From positions 16,142,239-16,206,238 of the forward strand of contig CM046330.1 of NCBI GenBank assembly GCA_025403435.1: a stretch of 64,000 bases of DNA. Reading direction: 5' to 3'. This DNA is from Artocarpus heterophyllus (taxonomy: Eukaryota; Streptophyta; Magnoliopsida; Rosales; Moraceae). A program made the translations under genes and the position numbers. Positions 36,303-48,587 of the stretch are shown here, piece after piece. The first letter of the stretch is position 1; each line of letters opens with the position of its first letter. The notes under the pieces are model-generated. The model had not been told where the DNA came from and searched no databases. It saw only the letters and a program-made list of their open reading frames with translations.

Positions 36303-38050
36303 ATCGCATATTCATGAACAACATGCACATCTTCAATTCTTGTCTTTCCTTCTTGGCTTTTGTCTACAACGTTCGCCAAATAGCCCATGCAGCCACTTGC
36401 TAATAACTTCCTTGCTTTCATTGCTGATAAAAACATGTAGGGTTTCTTTCTGGACTCGCCAACATAAATGAATTTCTGATCACCTTCTAGTTGAAAGATC
36501 TCCTTTCGTTTTCGGCATTCAATAGGGGCATTATACTTGCTTAGGAAATCCATCCCAAGAATCATATCGTAGTCATGCATGTCGATCACAGTGAGGTCGA
36601 CGAATAGCTCCATATCAAAAATCCATAGGGGTATTGTACGCAAACAGTGCGTAGATAATATCACTTCTCTGGAGGGTAGTGTCGTAGTGAATCCCTGTCT
36701 CATAGGCTCTAAAAAAACCTCTAACTTCTTAGCATATGACATAGATACAAAAGAATGCGTGGCACCCATATCAAAAAGAACATAAGCATCATTAGATAAA
36801 CTTGTTATCTGACCTGTGACCACATTGGAGGCTTCAGCAGCCACTTGTTCTTTCGTCATGGCATAGATTCTGGCATTCGTCGGGGGCGCTTCAATTCTCC
36901 CTTGACTAATAAGTGGCCCTTCAAGGGAGGATTGGATCTGATGTAGCTGGGCTTGAGGAGAAGCTCTCTGCGAGGCGTTGGCATTCATCAGCTTGGGGCA
37001 GTTCTTAACAAAATGGTCTTTACGCCCACAGATGAAACATTGGTTTGTTCTCAAGCGGCATTCCCCTGGATGCTTCTTTCCACATTTGGCACACGGTTGA
37101 AATCGCCTGTTATTATTGTTAGGCTGGCCATCATTGTGCCTCTTGTTGTCTTGGCCCTGTTGGTTTTGAGGATTGCCCTTCCTCTTGTTATTCCTCCAGT
37201 TTTGATTGCTGTTGTTGTTGTTGTTGTTCCTGTGGGGAGGGCGGTTCTGGTTGCTTGCATTGCTAGCTTGTTGACCAGACTGAGGCTGGTTCCTTCTTAA
37301 CTTTGACAGATGAAACTCAGCACGTTGAGCCCTCATGACAACCTATTCTTGAGTCCTTGGCGGACTTGCCCCATCAATGATCGCAGCAATATCTGGTCTA
37401 AGGGCTCTGATCAGTCTTCTGACCCTTTCACTTTCATCCATAACCATTCCTGGAAGTAGACGAGCAAACTGGTCAAACTTCGTCACCACATCAGTGACTG
37501 ACATATCCCCCTAGAGCAAGCTCTCGAACTCCTCATAATACGTCCTTGTAACATTCATATGGAAGAACTTCATGTTGAACTCATGCACGAAGTCAGCCCA
37601 TGTCATTTCTTCAACATTCCTGCTCATTTCAATGCCATCCTACCAAATTCCAACCTCCATAGTGAGACAGTACGAGGCACAGAGGACCTTCTCGTTGTTC
37701 GTGAAATCCATGAGTCGTAGGGTGGCCTCGATCGTCTTCAACCATCCTTGAGCTACTAGTGGATCCTTTGAACCCTCAAAGTCTGCTGGCTTAACTTTCT
37801 TCCATCTGAGTAGTAGGGGTTCCTGATAGGCCGCTCTTGGTTCAGTAGCAGGAGCTGGTACTTCGTTTACTTGTGGCTGCGGAGGAGGAGGAGGCACATC
37901 ATTGCCTCGTCGGTCATCATTCTGGCCGTTGGCCCTTAAAGCAGCAATTTTCCTTCTTTGGTCCTCCAACTGCCTTTGTAGTTCAGCGATCATCGTCACG
38001 AGTCTTTCGTTGGTTTGGGTGCGTGTCTGCATTCTTCGGTGGCCATCCAT
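36303..38050 (-). pseudogene. Chromovirus copy 2: gag and aspartic protease
   Basis: Starts MDGHRRMQTRTQTNERL at 38050. In-frame TAG codons at 37640-37642 (Trp in copy 1), 37511-37513 and 37343-37345 (both Gln in copy 1) interrupt gag. Both cysteine knuckles and the protease DMGATHSF and ILGMDFL motifs are retained. The frame passes without a stop into the start of pol (CRKRKEIFQ) until the single-base deletion between 36305 and 36306. Confidence 0.92.
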
Positions 38051-38249
38051 CGTAAATTTCCTAAAAGAATTAGGAACTTAGAAATAATCTTCCATTTATG
38101 AGACAGGTTTTCACTACTAGATCGTTAATCATTAAACATTAAGACCTTAATCTTATCATCATACTTGCATCAATACATCTAACTTTATAACATACTTACT
38201 TGGAGGACTTGGATTGACGTGTGGCGATACGAATTGTAATCAAAAATTC

Positions 38250-38261
38250 GCTCTGATACCA
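38250..38261 (-). promoter_or_regulatory. Primer binding site, copy 2 (initiator tRNA-Met)
   Basis: TGGTATCAGAGC on the element strand, five bases inside LTR 3, identical to that of copy 1. Confidence 0.92.
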
Positions 38262-38600
38262 AAGCCTGTAACGCCCCCCTTACGGACGTCACAGATATCG
38301 TTACATTCTTACATTCATACTTTCTTGGACTTTAAACATAAATATGAATACAAAACTTAAACGATACTTTTAATTGTAAAAGTAATTAAACATACTTAAC
38401 CAGGATCCATTCATACATTTTTTTAAAAAAAAATAACTTAACTTTATTAAATCACATTGCTTAACTCATTCCATGTCATAATTTATTCAATTATACTTAA
38501 AATTAATCATGAACTTATTTTAATAAAATAGATATACCAAGTTGTAAAATCATAACTTATAAAAACATCACATCACTTATTAGTTACATGCTCCCAAAGT

Positions 38601-38790
38601 TCGGCAGGTTGAACATGGGACTTCGACAGGCCAAACATGATCGGTAGGCCAGACCGAACATGATCGGCAGGCCGGCAGAGGCTTTGCAAATCTTGTTTAA
38701 AACTCATCATCGTCCGGCAGGCCGAAAACGTAATCGGCAGGCTGAACTTTTGGACATCGGCAGGCCGACCAAGGATGTTCGGCAGGCCGA
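38601..38790 (+). repeat. TCGGCAGGCCGA cluster, LTR 3 left end
   Basis: Units at 38601, about 38715, 38734, 38757 and 38779, several exact. AG-centred polarity. Confidence 0.85.
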
Positions 38791-40949
38791 CCGAGCCAAA
38801 ATCCTTAAGAAAACTTATTTTGTAAAACAGATTTAACTTTTCAATAAAAATGCGGAAGATCAAATTCTTTAAAATGATAAAATAAAATATAAAACCATAG
38901 TTCAAGTATTCTTAAAACTTAACATAAAAAAATAATGTTCAAAATATAAAACTTGATTTAAAACATAAAATCATTCTTCTTGGTGTTCTTCCAGTTACAA
39001 TTCATCGTGCTTAGTGCTCACACGCCTTCCCATGTCCTCCACCTAGTCCATGATTTTCTTACCTTTATCTGCAACATGACATAAAACACGATTAAGCTAA
39101 TGCTTAGTAAGTACATATGATTCTCACATTTAAAACATTTCATATACATCATCATCATCATCATATCATAGAAGTACCTTAAGCACAATTTCATAGAAAC
39201 ATATCTTTCATTACATTGACCATTTTAAAACTTATTCCATTTTATCTTAAGGGCCCAAGTGTTGCACCATGAACATCATTGTAGGCGCGCCGTCATGAGA
39301 GGAGAAGGTTAGCTAATCCCAAACCAAACATGACATCATAACATATCATTTCATAACATTGGTGTGCAACACTTATTAGGTGATACATATATACATAATT
39401 TTCATATTTTGAAACATGTCATCATCATACATGCATAACTTTAAATCATGAAAATCTTTCATAAGAAATCCTTTAAGGAAAATAACCACAAAATCATCAT
39501 GAATATCATTGAGAACATATCATCAAACTTTGTAAAACGAGTCATGTTGCAGGTGAGAATGTACTTACCTTAACGCTAGATACTTAACCTTAATATACTT
39601 TTGGTGACGACGCCGCGGTCTCGATGTGCTCGTTCCTTTGAGTGTTCATGCCATTTATCCATTTAAAAATACAATAAAATTAATACTTATCATAAAACAT
39701 CCATTCGCATAACATTCATTCATATAACATTCATATATACATTCATCCCATATTACAAACATGATTCATAATCATCATTGTGAAAACATAAAATTATCAT
39801 CACATGATCATGTTATCATTATTTTTTTTCTTAAATCATAGAAATTACCTTAAGCATGTAAAAACAAACCGTACATTTCTAAACATGAAATCAGCCAACA
39901 TTAATAATAATATAGATGAATAATCTTTTGAAAACGTTTTCTAATAATTTAAAATACATACATTTTAAAATTCATACAAACATCTTATTATCATGTATTT
40001 CAACATCATAAAAATATTTCATCATCAATCAAAATCATTTAAACATATAAAACATTTTATAAAACAAAAATCCAAAAATAACATTATTAAAACAGTTTTC
40101 TCATAGAAATTTCGTAACATAAAATATACTCATTCTTGTCAACTTTCATGAAAAACATCATTCATTTACCCCTTGAATAAGCATTACATTTTTCATGCAT
40201 CATAGTCAAACAATAATATTTTACTGTGAAGGGTAGAGGATAGAAAATTCATATTTTTCATAGAACACCGAAATGACATGAATATTGGAAAAACATCATG
40301 TAATACATACATGAACATTATATTAAAAACTCAAGACAAAATACAATACCTAGAGAAAGATATTGCAGACAATTGGAGGAGGAGAAATGCTTATCAAAAA
40401 CATCAAAAAACTGAGTCCTTACCTTAAAAATTTTCTTCTCAAATTTCTTGAATTTAACCAACGAAATATAACTTTTTCTTTCAATACTTGCAGAGAATTT
40501 TTGAGAGAGAAGGAGGATAGAATTCGTGGAGAAGAGAAGAGAAAGAAAGAAATTAGAAATCGTCTCAGAACTGAGAGAGAAAAGAGTGAGAAGATGAAAG
40601 AAAAACTGAGGAATAGAACGTTAAATTTTTTTTTTAACGTAACGAGCATAATGAAAATTTATTACTCTCCATTAAGTCAGAATTTTCTGACTGTTTACAG
40701 CAAATGGCGTGGAGGAAGGAGAGAAAAGAGGGAAGTCAAACAATCACTCCTCACTTACCATGTTTTGCCCTCTTAAAATAGGAAACCATTTAAAATCATA
40801 CAAATCAATGCGAAGTCAACCTTTTAATTTCCTTAACTGAAAAAATTATTCCATTAATATGCCAATTAATCACAATAAATCACTCATTTAACGTAATTAT
40901 CTCAGCCATAAATTTGGAGAGATTTCTACTGACTGCTCATTAGCTGTGT

Positions 40950-41074
40950 TCGGCCTGCCAATTTTCCCCTTCGGCCTGCCGGTTCCACCAAGTTCGGCTT
41001 GCCGATGGTTTCCTTCTGCCTGCCGATCTTGAGCAGACTTTCGGCCTGCCGAACTTAAAAGTCTGGCCTGCCGA
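40950..41074 (+). repeat. TCGGCCTGCCGA cluster, LTR 3 right end
   Basis: Six units at 40950, 40971, 40994, 41015, 41041 and 41063, in the CT-centred polarity and spaced about 21-26 bp. Confidence 0.85.
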
Positions 41075-41324
41075 ACTGTCCTTAAATGCCATACATTAAA
41101 TTATTCATACATCATTGCATCATAATTAAACATACATTAAAATAATCATGAACACTTGAGCACAACGATTCCATGCGGTCGTCGCCTGTCATAAAACTTG
41201 ACATACAAGTTAGTAACATTAAAAATCATATATCATAACATATAACATAAATTATTAATAAAATTTCCTTAACATCGTTACTAACTTATCGTGATTCATT
41301 ACATAAAATTAGGTGGGTGTTACA

Positions 41325-41329
41325 GCTAG
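41325..41329. repeat. Target duplication GCTAG, right side of chromovirus array
   Basis: Matches 22444-22448. It lies about 20 bp from the end of the LOG-like pseudogene, so the array inserted just downstream of that pseudogene. Confidence 0.85.
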
Positions 41330-41349
41330 TTCATGTTGCTTTTGTTCCA

Positions 41350-41946
41350 TTATAGCCTTAAAGTTACCATGTCAACTTCTAAATATAGAACCTGTATCTT
41401 GTGAAGCAACTCTTCAGCATTTGAAGTAGTGATGAAGATTTGTCTTCCTACCTTTATGATGAAGTTTTCTATCAAGCGTGATCTAAAACTTCAAAAGGCC
41501 ATCACAAAAAATATTAACATTTAGAAGAACTAAGAGTTTGGAATGGATACTAAGAAGGTTCCAATTAGCCACAATAAAGATTTCCTCAAGGGTGCCTATA
41601 CAACTAGGTAGAATTATGAATGCATCAGAGTTGTTTATCATGGCTTCAATATGTTTAGGGATGAAGTCAACTCTCCTTTATTTCCCAATGATTTTACTAC
41701 ATAGATTACCCTCTACTAGAACTTCAGGGATAATTACAATGATTGGGCACCACTAGACTGAGCTGTTGTCGTCACACTACTCATCAACCCTAAACTACCA
41801 CCCCCATAGATCGGGGTAATCATTCTGCATGCTAAAACTTGTCCTAAGTGTCTTATAGCTTCTAGGTAAATTCTATCTTTTCCAGGACCGGTACCCCAAA
41901 AGACATAGACAATTTTGATCTTTCTAGATGAATACAAGGTAGACAT
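41350..41946 (-). pseudogene. LOG-like (cytokinin riboside monophosphate phosphoribohydrolase) pseudogene
   Basis: The N-terminal part (ATG at 41946) reads SRKIKIVYVFWGTGPGKD and HLGQVL, then YGGGSLGLM (residues 47-55), the nucleotide-binding start of LOG proteins. After a frame change come VIIPEVLVEGN, a Met/Asp/Ala block (MINNSDAFIILPSCIGTLEE), IHSKLLVLLNVN and, after another shift, IFITTSNAEELLHKIQ, the LOG C-terminus, ending at TAA 41350-41352. The family motif PGGxGTxxE reads PSCIGTLEE. LOG enzymes release active cytokinin bases from their ribotides. Both frameshifts and internal stops show it is dead. No introns interrupt it although plant LOG genes are normally split, which suggests a reverse-transcribed copy. 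Confidence 0.75.
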
Positions 41947-44066
41947 GTTTAGTTTCTAATACAAGTGACTCTTCTTTTAAGACCATCTGTTTTTTTGGGT
42001 TTTTGGCTCTATGTCTGCTCTTTATAACTATGGGGTCTTAACGGGTATTTTATAAAAGTCAAGATTATAGGTAGGTGATGGCAGGTTTCTTAACAAACAA
42101 AACAAAAATATTGTACAGGTGGGAAAAGTAAGGATAAGATTAGGATAGGATTTGAAAAGAGGATGCACAATCTGAATGAATTTTGACAAATCATTCTCTA
42201 ACTGTATAACTTTTAAAAGGTTGAAAAACAAAAAGACAAATACCGACAACAAGGTTGTAGACATTTTTGACAAAATAAAAACGGATCTTTTGACAAATGT
42301 GGACCATATCTGGATAAGAATCAAAACTTTCAGGCATGTTACAGTACAAGTTTTGAAAAATAACACTCTAAAATGGTTGTAGGCATTTTGACAAGAGTTC
42401 ATTGAATATAAAAAAAAACAAAAAAAAAAAACAAAGATAACAAATTACTATAGAACATTTGGAAAATAACATAAATTCTAACGACGTCTAGATAATATTC
42501 AAAAATTTCAAACATGTTACAGTAAAACACATGATTTATCTAACAAGATAATATTTTTAAAAGAAAACAATAAAATAATGACAAAAACTAATTATTTAAC
42601 ACTTACTGTAACAATCTAACAAGAATCAAATGTACAAAACACAAAACGCTGTTTTTTATAGAAACATTCAAATGACCTCTACAGATCGAGGATTTACTTC
42701 CCATCTAGTTTTCTTATAAATATGCAAATATGGTTTTCGAATGCCATATTCCTGAGGCGTTGTCTTTCTGAATTGAATTTAGGTAGACACATGGACAACT
42801 AACTCGCAAATGGAATGGTGCCATATGGCCTTGACTCTGACTAGGTGCTGACATGGGCAGCGATGGGAAACTTCAAAAAATTATGTTTTGGCCCCAATTT
42901 TGAAGTTTTCTAACAATTTTATTCTTATTTTCACCCATGAAATGAAATATTTTACAATTAAGCCCAGAAAAAATTAATATTTTTACAAAACAAAAATAGC
43001 TATAGATAATTAAATATTTTTACATACTTATTGAGCACATAAAAACATAATTAAATATATTTTAATAAAAACACACTAAGATACTAAACACACACAAAGA
43101 TGCTTAATTAGAGGTTTTAACAACAAACAAAATGATAAATAAATGATTTAGAACCTTGTAAAACATGCATTATTACATGTTACCAGTACCTTAACTGTAT
43201 CTGCTTCCAAAAGGGGTACTACTAAGCCTAAGACTCAACAGAAGAAAGGAACATACAAGAAGGGGGAAGTTGCCCCCGTGGATGGTGTGAATGAAAATGG
43301 TGGGAAGGGGTATATATAGGGTTTTTTTACTATTCATCATTTATCATTATTTTATTTTTATTTTTTTCTTTTCTTTTTTGTTATTTAGCCACCCCTTCCA
43401 CGAGAATCAGCTAAGCTGATTTGATTATAAATTTTTTCTTTTCTTTCTCTGCGTTTCAATAGTCTTTAATATGCTTATTTTACTTCATAATCTGGTGCGA
43501 TACTCTCAAGGGACAAACACTTCACAACCTTTATATCGCTGACCATGGACTGAAGAAACGACACATATCGAGTCAACATTGTAAAAGGTAAATGAATTCC
43601 CCTTAATTGCTGGATTGGTAAAAATGTGCTAATCTGATGGCTGCAAAGGCTAGAGGCTACCATGTGTCCTTCTTTTTGAATTTTGAATTTCTTTTTCATT
43701 TCTTGTGTATTTGAGATTCGCTTTTGCCTGTTTTTATGAACATTTAACATAGTGAAACATAAGCAATTTCAATAAGAAATTCTAAGAATAATCCTTATAA
43801 TCAACTACATAAACATGTCTAAGGCTTTGAATTCACCTTTAACCATAAAATAACTTAGCTAAACAAAATTAAAATTGACAAAAAAAAACTAACAACATTA
43901 TAGATCAGACAGATGAACTAGACGATCAGGAGGTTGTGAAGATCTTCAAGAACTCCTCAAGCAACAATCCTTTGGATCTACTCCTTTCTCTCCTTCTTTT
44001 CTCTCTTTTCTTAATATTTTTCCTGAGTTTTTAAGGCAAAAAATGTTGGCTTAGTGTTTGATAATG
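41947..44066 (-). repeat. Degraded LTR-like DNA upstream of the LOG-like pseudogene
   Basis: The part next to the LOG pseudogene (41950-42500) shares short ordered words with the flank of the other LOG copy (50180-50560), such as TCTGCTCT, TTTTGACAAA and TAGGATAGG-like stretches. Further right there is a TATA-type site (CCCTATATATACC on the - strand, about 43310-43322) and a GC-richer leader-like stretch (43200-43310), which resembles an LTR promoter facing the LOG pseudogene. Ends are not defined and no coding sequence is recognised; the frame at 43475-43750 has no domain. Confidence 0.35.
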
Positions 44067-44956
44067 ATGTTGTAATGGCTCTCACGACGTGGCCACTACT
44101 TAACTTCTTAAACATAAATTTAATTAAAAGTTCTAAATTTTACGAAACTTTTTTTTAAAGATCCTTTAAAAGCTAACTTTACTATTTTTTTTGCAACAGC
44201 TTATTAATTAGAAACATTGTGGTAATTTCAAAACATATACATAGTAACAAAATTTTTAAAGTTATATACAATGCTCATGAGTCATAGTCATCAAAACAGT
44301 CATCAAAATAGTCATTAAAACATAAGCGGAAATCTAAGTGCACAATATCCATTTCCCATATCTCTACTTCGATCATCCGCCTTTGCCACCATCCATTAGG
44401 CGTTGCTGACAGGTTGTTTACCTATAGCATGAATATTCTTGGATGAGCTTTCGCTCAGCAAGTTTGAATAGTAAACTCGCAAAACATTTAAAGTAGCATG
44501 TAAACATTTAAATGCATGTATTGGCTAAAAATGCATGAACCATATTATGCTTAGTTATGAACTTGTCTTATTATTATTCGGGCCTGAGTAGTCATACCAG
44601 TTGCGCATGATCAACGGAATGTTAGGGTTTGCAAGGTCCCAACAACACTGTGACCAATTATAATTTATTACTTTAACATGGAGCCTCCCCATGGATTGAG
44701 AGGTTGGTACAACTCTTTTAACTTGTCATGTAAGTTTCACTTGTCTTATTGTGTTAATGCAGTATGACTTATCACTACATAACATCACAATTACGTAAAT
44801 CATAAACCATAATTCATAATCGTGCTTAACTTAAAAGTGATTAACAATGTGCTTTAAATATTGTATACACCACAGATTAATCATGACACAATAACAACAT
44901 ACATGACATGGCATGGCAGAAACATAATAAATCATAATATCATGACATGATATCGC
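44067..44956 (-). repeat. Older LTR, left part (interrupted host of the LOG-bearing element)
   Basis: Starts TGTAATGGC and contains, reversed, the same ordered landmarks as 2265-2560 (ATGAGCTTTCGCTC at about 44453; AGAGGTTGGTACAAC at about 44699). It breaks at the ATCGC target duplication of the inserted element and appears to resume at 57910. Confidence 0.5.
44952..44956. repeat. Target duplication ATCGC, left
   Basis: Identical to 57905-57909 on the other side of the LOG-bearing element. Confidence 0.85.
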
Positions 44957-47044
44957 TAATCTCGCGTCAGTTAACACACTCTAAAATAACCCTAAGTATA
45001 AGGTTGTCTCAAGTAATACTTACTTGGTGAATCCGAGTTCGAATCCACAGGGGAGGATTTTATTTAGTTCTAGTACAATATTTACACATTTTTACAACAT
45101 TTTTCATACTTTATTTTTGACAATTTAGAACTTTATTAACAAGAAATGCAGACAAAATTAAAATAGAATTTTAACAACAAGTGCAGATAATTTAAAATAA
45201 CTTAAGCAAAGTAACAATGGCAATTTAAAGAAATAAAACAACAATAATAACAGGGCTGAGGTTTAAAGGTTCCGTTCTAGCAATTATCTTAAATATATTT
45301 TAGTTTGTCTTTTTATTTATTAGTTGGTTTAAGAATACACTATGTCATTCTATGTCGACAATAAATTAAGAGTTACTAAGCATTTACTGTACCATTTCAT
45401 GTCTATAATGTAGCAAAACACAACTTAATAAATAGGTAACATTTCAACATAACTTAACTAAAATAACAACCAAGGTAATAAGTTAAGCATTTACCAAGCC
45501 ATTCTCTGTCTACAACTAATCAAGGTTCTCCTAAGCATTATCCGTGCCAGTCTATGTCGTCGATAAATTAAAACTATAATTTTGGCAGAGTTCTAGCTAA
45601 GAAATTGAAATCCTAAGTTTCCTAAGAAAATATTTTAGCATTTTAACTACTTAGAAAACTAAGAAAAACAAAAAATATTTAAGGTAATTTTGTCAAAATT
45701 TCCTCCTCTCAACCCAGTTAAAAAGGAATTTAGAAAGACATAATTAATAAAATACTACTGATATTATTGGGCATAATTTTTATAACATAAACTGGAAAAT
45801 ATTTTATAAGAAACTAGACTAAAAACTGAAATAAAAAAAAATATTAAAAACTAACTATTTATACAGCAGTGTTTTTCACTACAAAGAGGAGTTCTCTCCA
45901 CCAAGGCGAAGAGCCTTGGTATTTATAGGGCTGGATTTTAACTATTTATAATATTTTTTCAATTATTTTCACTGTTTAAATTTTGAAAAACTTGGATCAT
46001 AATTATCTGATTTTCTCCTTCTTTTTCTTTACGCTGGGCCTTTTTCGTTGCCTGAGATTCTTATTGAGATTCGCTGCTTCTTGGCAATTAGATGCATTAG
46101 TCAGGCATAATTTGAGACGTTAAAATGGCAATCCAACAGACAAAAAATGAAAAAGCAAGTGGGTCATATGGGACCAGATGGGGCCAAAGCAAGGACCATT
46201 AGATCGGTCTTAGTAAGAGAATCGGATGACTAGAAAAAGGGTTGCAGTGGAGACAACCGCACGAGATTGGACAAGGCCTAAGATTCCCGTGGGCCTGCTG
46301 ACATGCATCAGTGCTAACGCACGCTGCACGGTTGACGCGTGGCATGCACAGAGCTAATGGCGGCAGAGATCGGACAGACAAGACTGCTTTGGCAGCTAAT
46401 CCAATGGTCCATATTTCAACACGTGTCCTCTTCTAGGTAAACTTGAATTTTAATTTTGTTTTTGATGCATTTGATGTCTAATTTTGTCCGTTTTGGTGCC
46501 ATTTTGCTCCGTTTTTTCGCCAGATTTTAAATCTAAAGATAGAAAATTGAAATAAAATTAATTATTTTATAAACATAATATTTACAAAAATATTAAAAAT
46601 ATTTATTTTACATTAAAACATACACAATTAATTATAAATGTCTAAAATTTCTAGTCTTTTTCTCAGTTTAGCATAGAAATGATTTTTAAGACTTGGAAAT
46701 ATTTTTAGAAATTGCTAAAAATATAATAAAACATATTTACTAACTTAAAACACACTATCAAACAAATTTAGACTTAGAATAAAATCACACAACATCATTT
46801 TTACGGTTTTGATTATTTATAGTTTAAGCACATATTTAACATACCAAAACAACTCTAAAAATTATCGAAAATATTATTAAATATAAAACCACATTAAAAA
46901 CATGTTTTTCAACACATTTTCACACTAAGACATTAAAAACACTGTTTATCACTAAATTGCTATAAATAAGGAGTTTTACGAGAAATATCATTGCAAAATA
47001 GTTGATTTTAACATTAACAAAAGTGCATTTTTTATGTCTCATCA
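44957..47044 (-). repeat. 3' LTR of LOG-bearing Athila/Tat-like element
   Basis: 2088 bp direct repeat of 55550-57904. On the element strand it starts TGATGAGAC and ends near GATTA (TGATCA-type end in the partner), so one terminal base has mutated. Contains four diverged repeats of an AAGCATT...GCCATTCTATGTC word between 45340 and 45575, and a single copy of the 202-bp unit that is doubled in the other LTR. Confidence 0.92.
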
Positions 47045-47054
47045 TACCCCCCAA
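47045..47054 (-). promoter_or_regulatory. Polypurine tract of LOG-bearing element
   Basis: TTGGGGGGTA on the element strand, adjoining the TGATGAGAC LTR start. Confidence 0.85.
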
Positions 47055-48587
47055 CAAGCTTATTGCTAGCCCCGAGCAATTAAAGCAGTAAAACTTAAAA
47101 TAGATAAAAGGTTTTAATTTTTGAAAAGCTAGTAATTCCTCACTAATTTTTCTCAGGGATTATCTCATATTCATGCCTCAACATAAAAATGTAAATATCA
47201 GTTAAGTTATGATTTATTTATAGAGTATGTCAAATATTTAATATGAATTTTCCCATGTGTGTGTGAATTCTAGTACTAATCAATGCATATTAACCAGATA
47301 AATTTACATTAATTTAACCTAATTTATTTAAATAAATTCATATAAGTTTGTTTTTCACCTCTCTTTCCACTAATGTCGAATAACACTTTGTTAAAGACCT
47401 TTAGGACTTTATTCAGCTTATAATGTAAGGCTTCGGTAAAAAGGTAGGATGAAAGATATACTTGAGACTAAGTTCACCCATACGACACTTACAAAGATCC
47501 CAAACCTTTAAAATGTACAATTTAATTCCCAAAGTTTACAATCCTGAACTCTTAATGAAGTTTCCTTTGTCAACCACTTTTTATTTAACTTTCTTTTTTT
47601 TCTCTCTCTCTTTTTTTCTTCAATTTTTTTGGTTTTTTTAATTTTTAATTTTTTTAAAATACAAAATAACACAAAAAATTAAATTACATACTTTACTGAT
47701 GTAACAAATATTCTCAACCCATTCCAACCTCCCATAATATTGGCATAAACCCGATTACACTTGAAAAAACAAATGCCTTATGAGTGAAAGGTAAAAGAAA
47801 AGGATTATGAATTTATTAAAAAGGCTAGGCTAAATATGTTGGTAACAAAGAAAAATTAGAAATATTAAGCTCAACAAGGTAACTAGGGATACAAAATATA
47901 TTTAGGTAAGCTTGAAAGGCTCAAACGTTCTAAAGATGGCCTAAATTATATCTATAACTTAGTGTTATCTAGGATTTCGCCTCAAGAGAGATTTAAATAA
48001 GTTATAAGATTTTATAAAAATAAACCAAATTATACTAACATAAATAGTCTTCAAATTAATATAAAAAATCATAGTGCAAGATTAAGTGTTCAAATTTTGA
48101 GAAAATTTTAACCTAAATATAAGGCAAACTAAAGAAACGAACATAAACTTAAATAATATTTAAAATTTACCTTTAGTCATGAAAATGCTATAACTTTGAT
48201 ATGGTCATCAGACAAGCGGCAAATCACCAAAAAACAAAAATATTTACATATATTATAAATTTTTTTTAAATTTTTGAATTTTTTTTTATTTTTTTATTTT
48301 ATTTTATTTTTTTTAATAATCAAATGCAATGCAAACATAGTTTTTACAACCATGTAGAAATACATTTCAAGAATGCTAGTCACTCTTTTACTCAACTATT
48401 TCTACCAAGGTGAAGATGCGTTTCAAGAATATTAAGTATTCCTTACCTCAGTCATATTCAAACTTGCATGCTGCGAAGGAAAAAATGCAAAGAAAAGAAT
48501 TTACAAACACAAAGGACTTCATTTTTGGACCATTATCGAGTCGCGTTTCAAGGAAAATCCTTCACTCAGCCATCTCGACCTAGGAAC
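47055..48587 (-). mobile_element. 3' non-coding part of the LOG-bearing element
   Basis: AT-rich, no coding sequence seen. Contains poly-T/A runs (47580-47660, 48250-48320) and three degenerate direct repeats of GCGTTTCAAGAA...CTCAGCCAT at 48363-48406, 48418-48459 and 48543-48580; a fourth lies at 50704-50740 on the far side of the LOG-like sequence. Confidence 0.6.

Larger units (their letters stand above)
38267..41324 (-). repeat. Chromovirus LTR 3 (right/5' LTR of array)
   Basis: 3058 bp, TGTAACGCCCCCC to GGTGGGTGTTACA on the + strand, followed at once by the GCTAG target duplication. It is the 5' LTR for the whole array, so any transcription would start here and run leftwards. Carries both palindrome clusters and the conserved island at 39613-39631. 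Confidence 0.95.

Noticed and set aside
22449..41324. Two independent chromovirus insertions side by side
   Set aside because: They share the middle LTR exactly, with only one target duplication around the whole and with shared nonsense codons.
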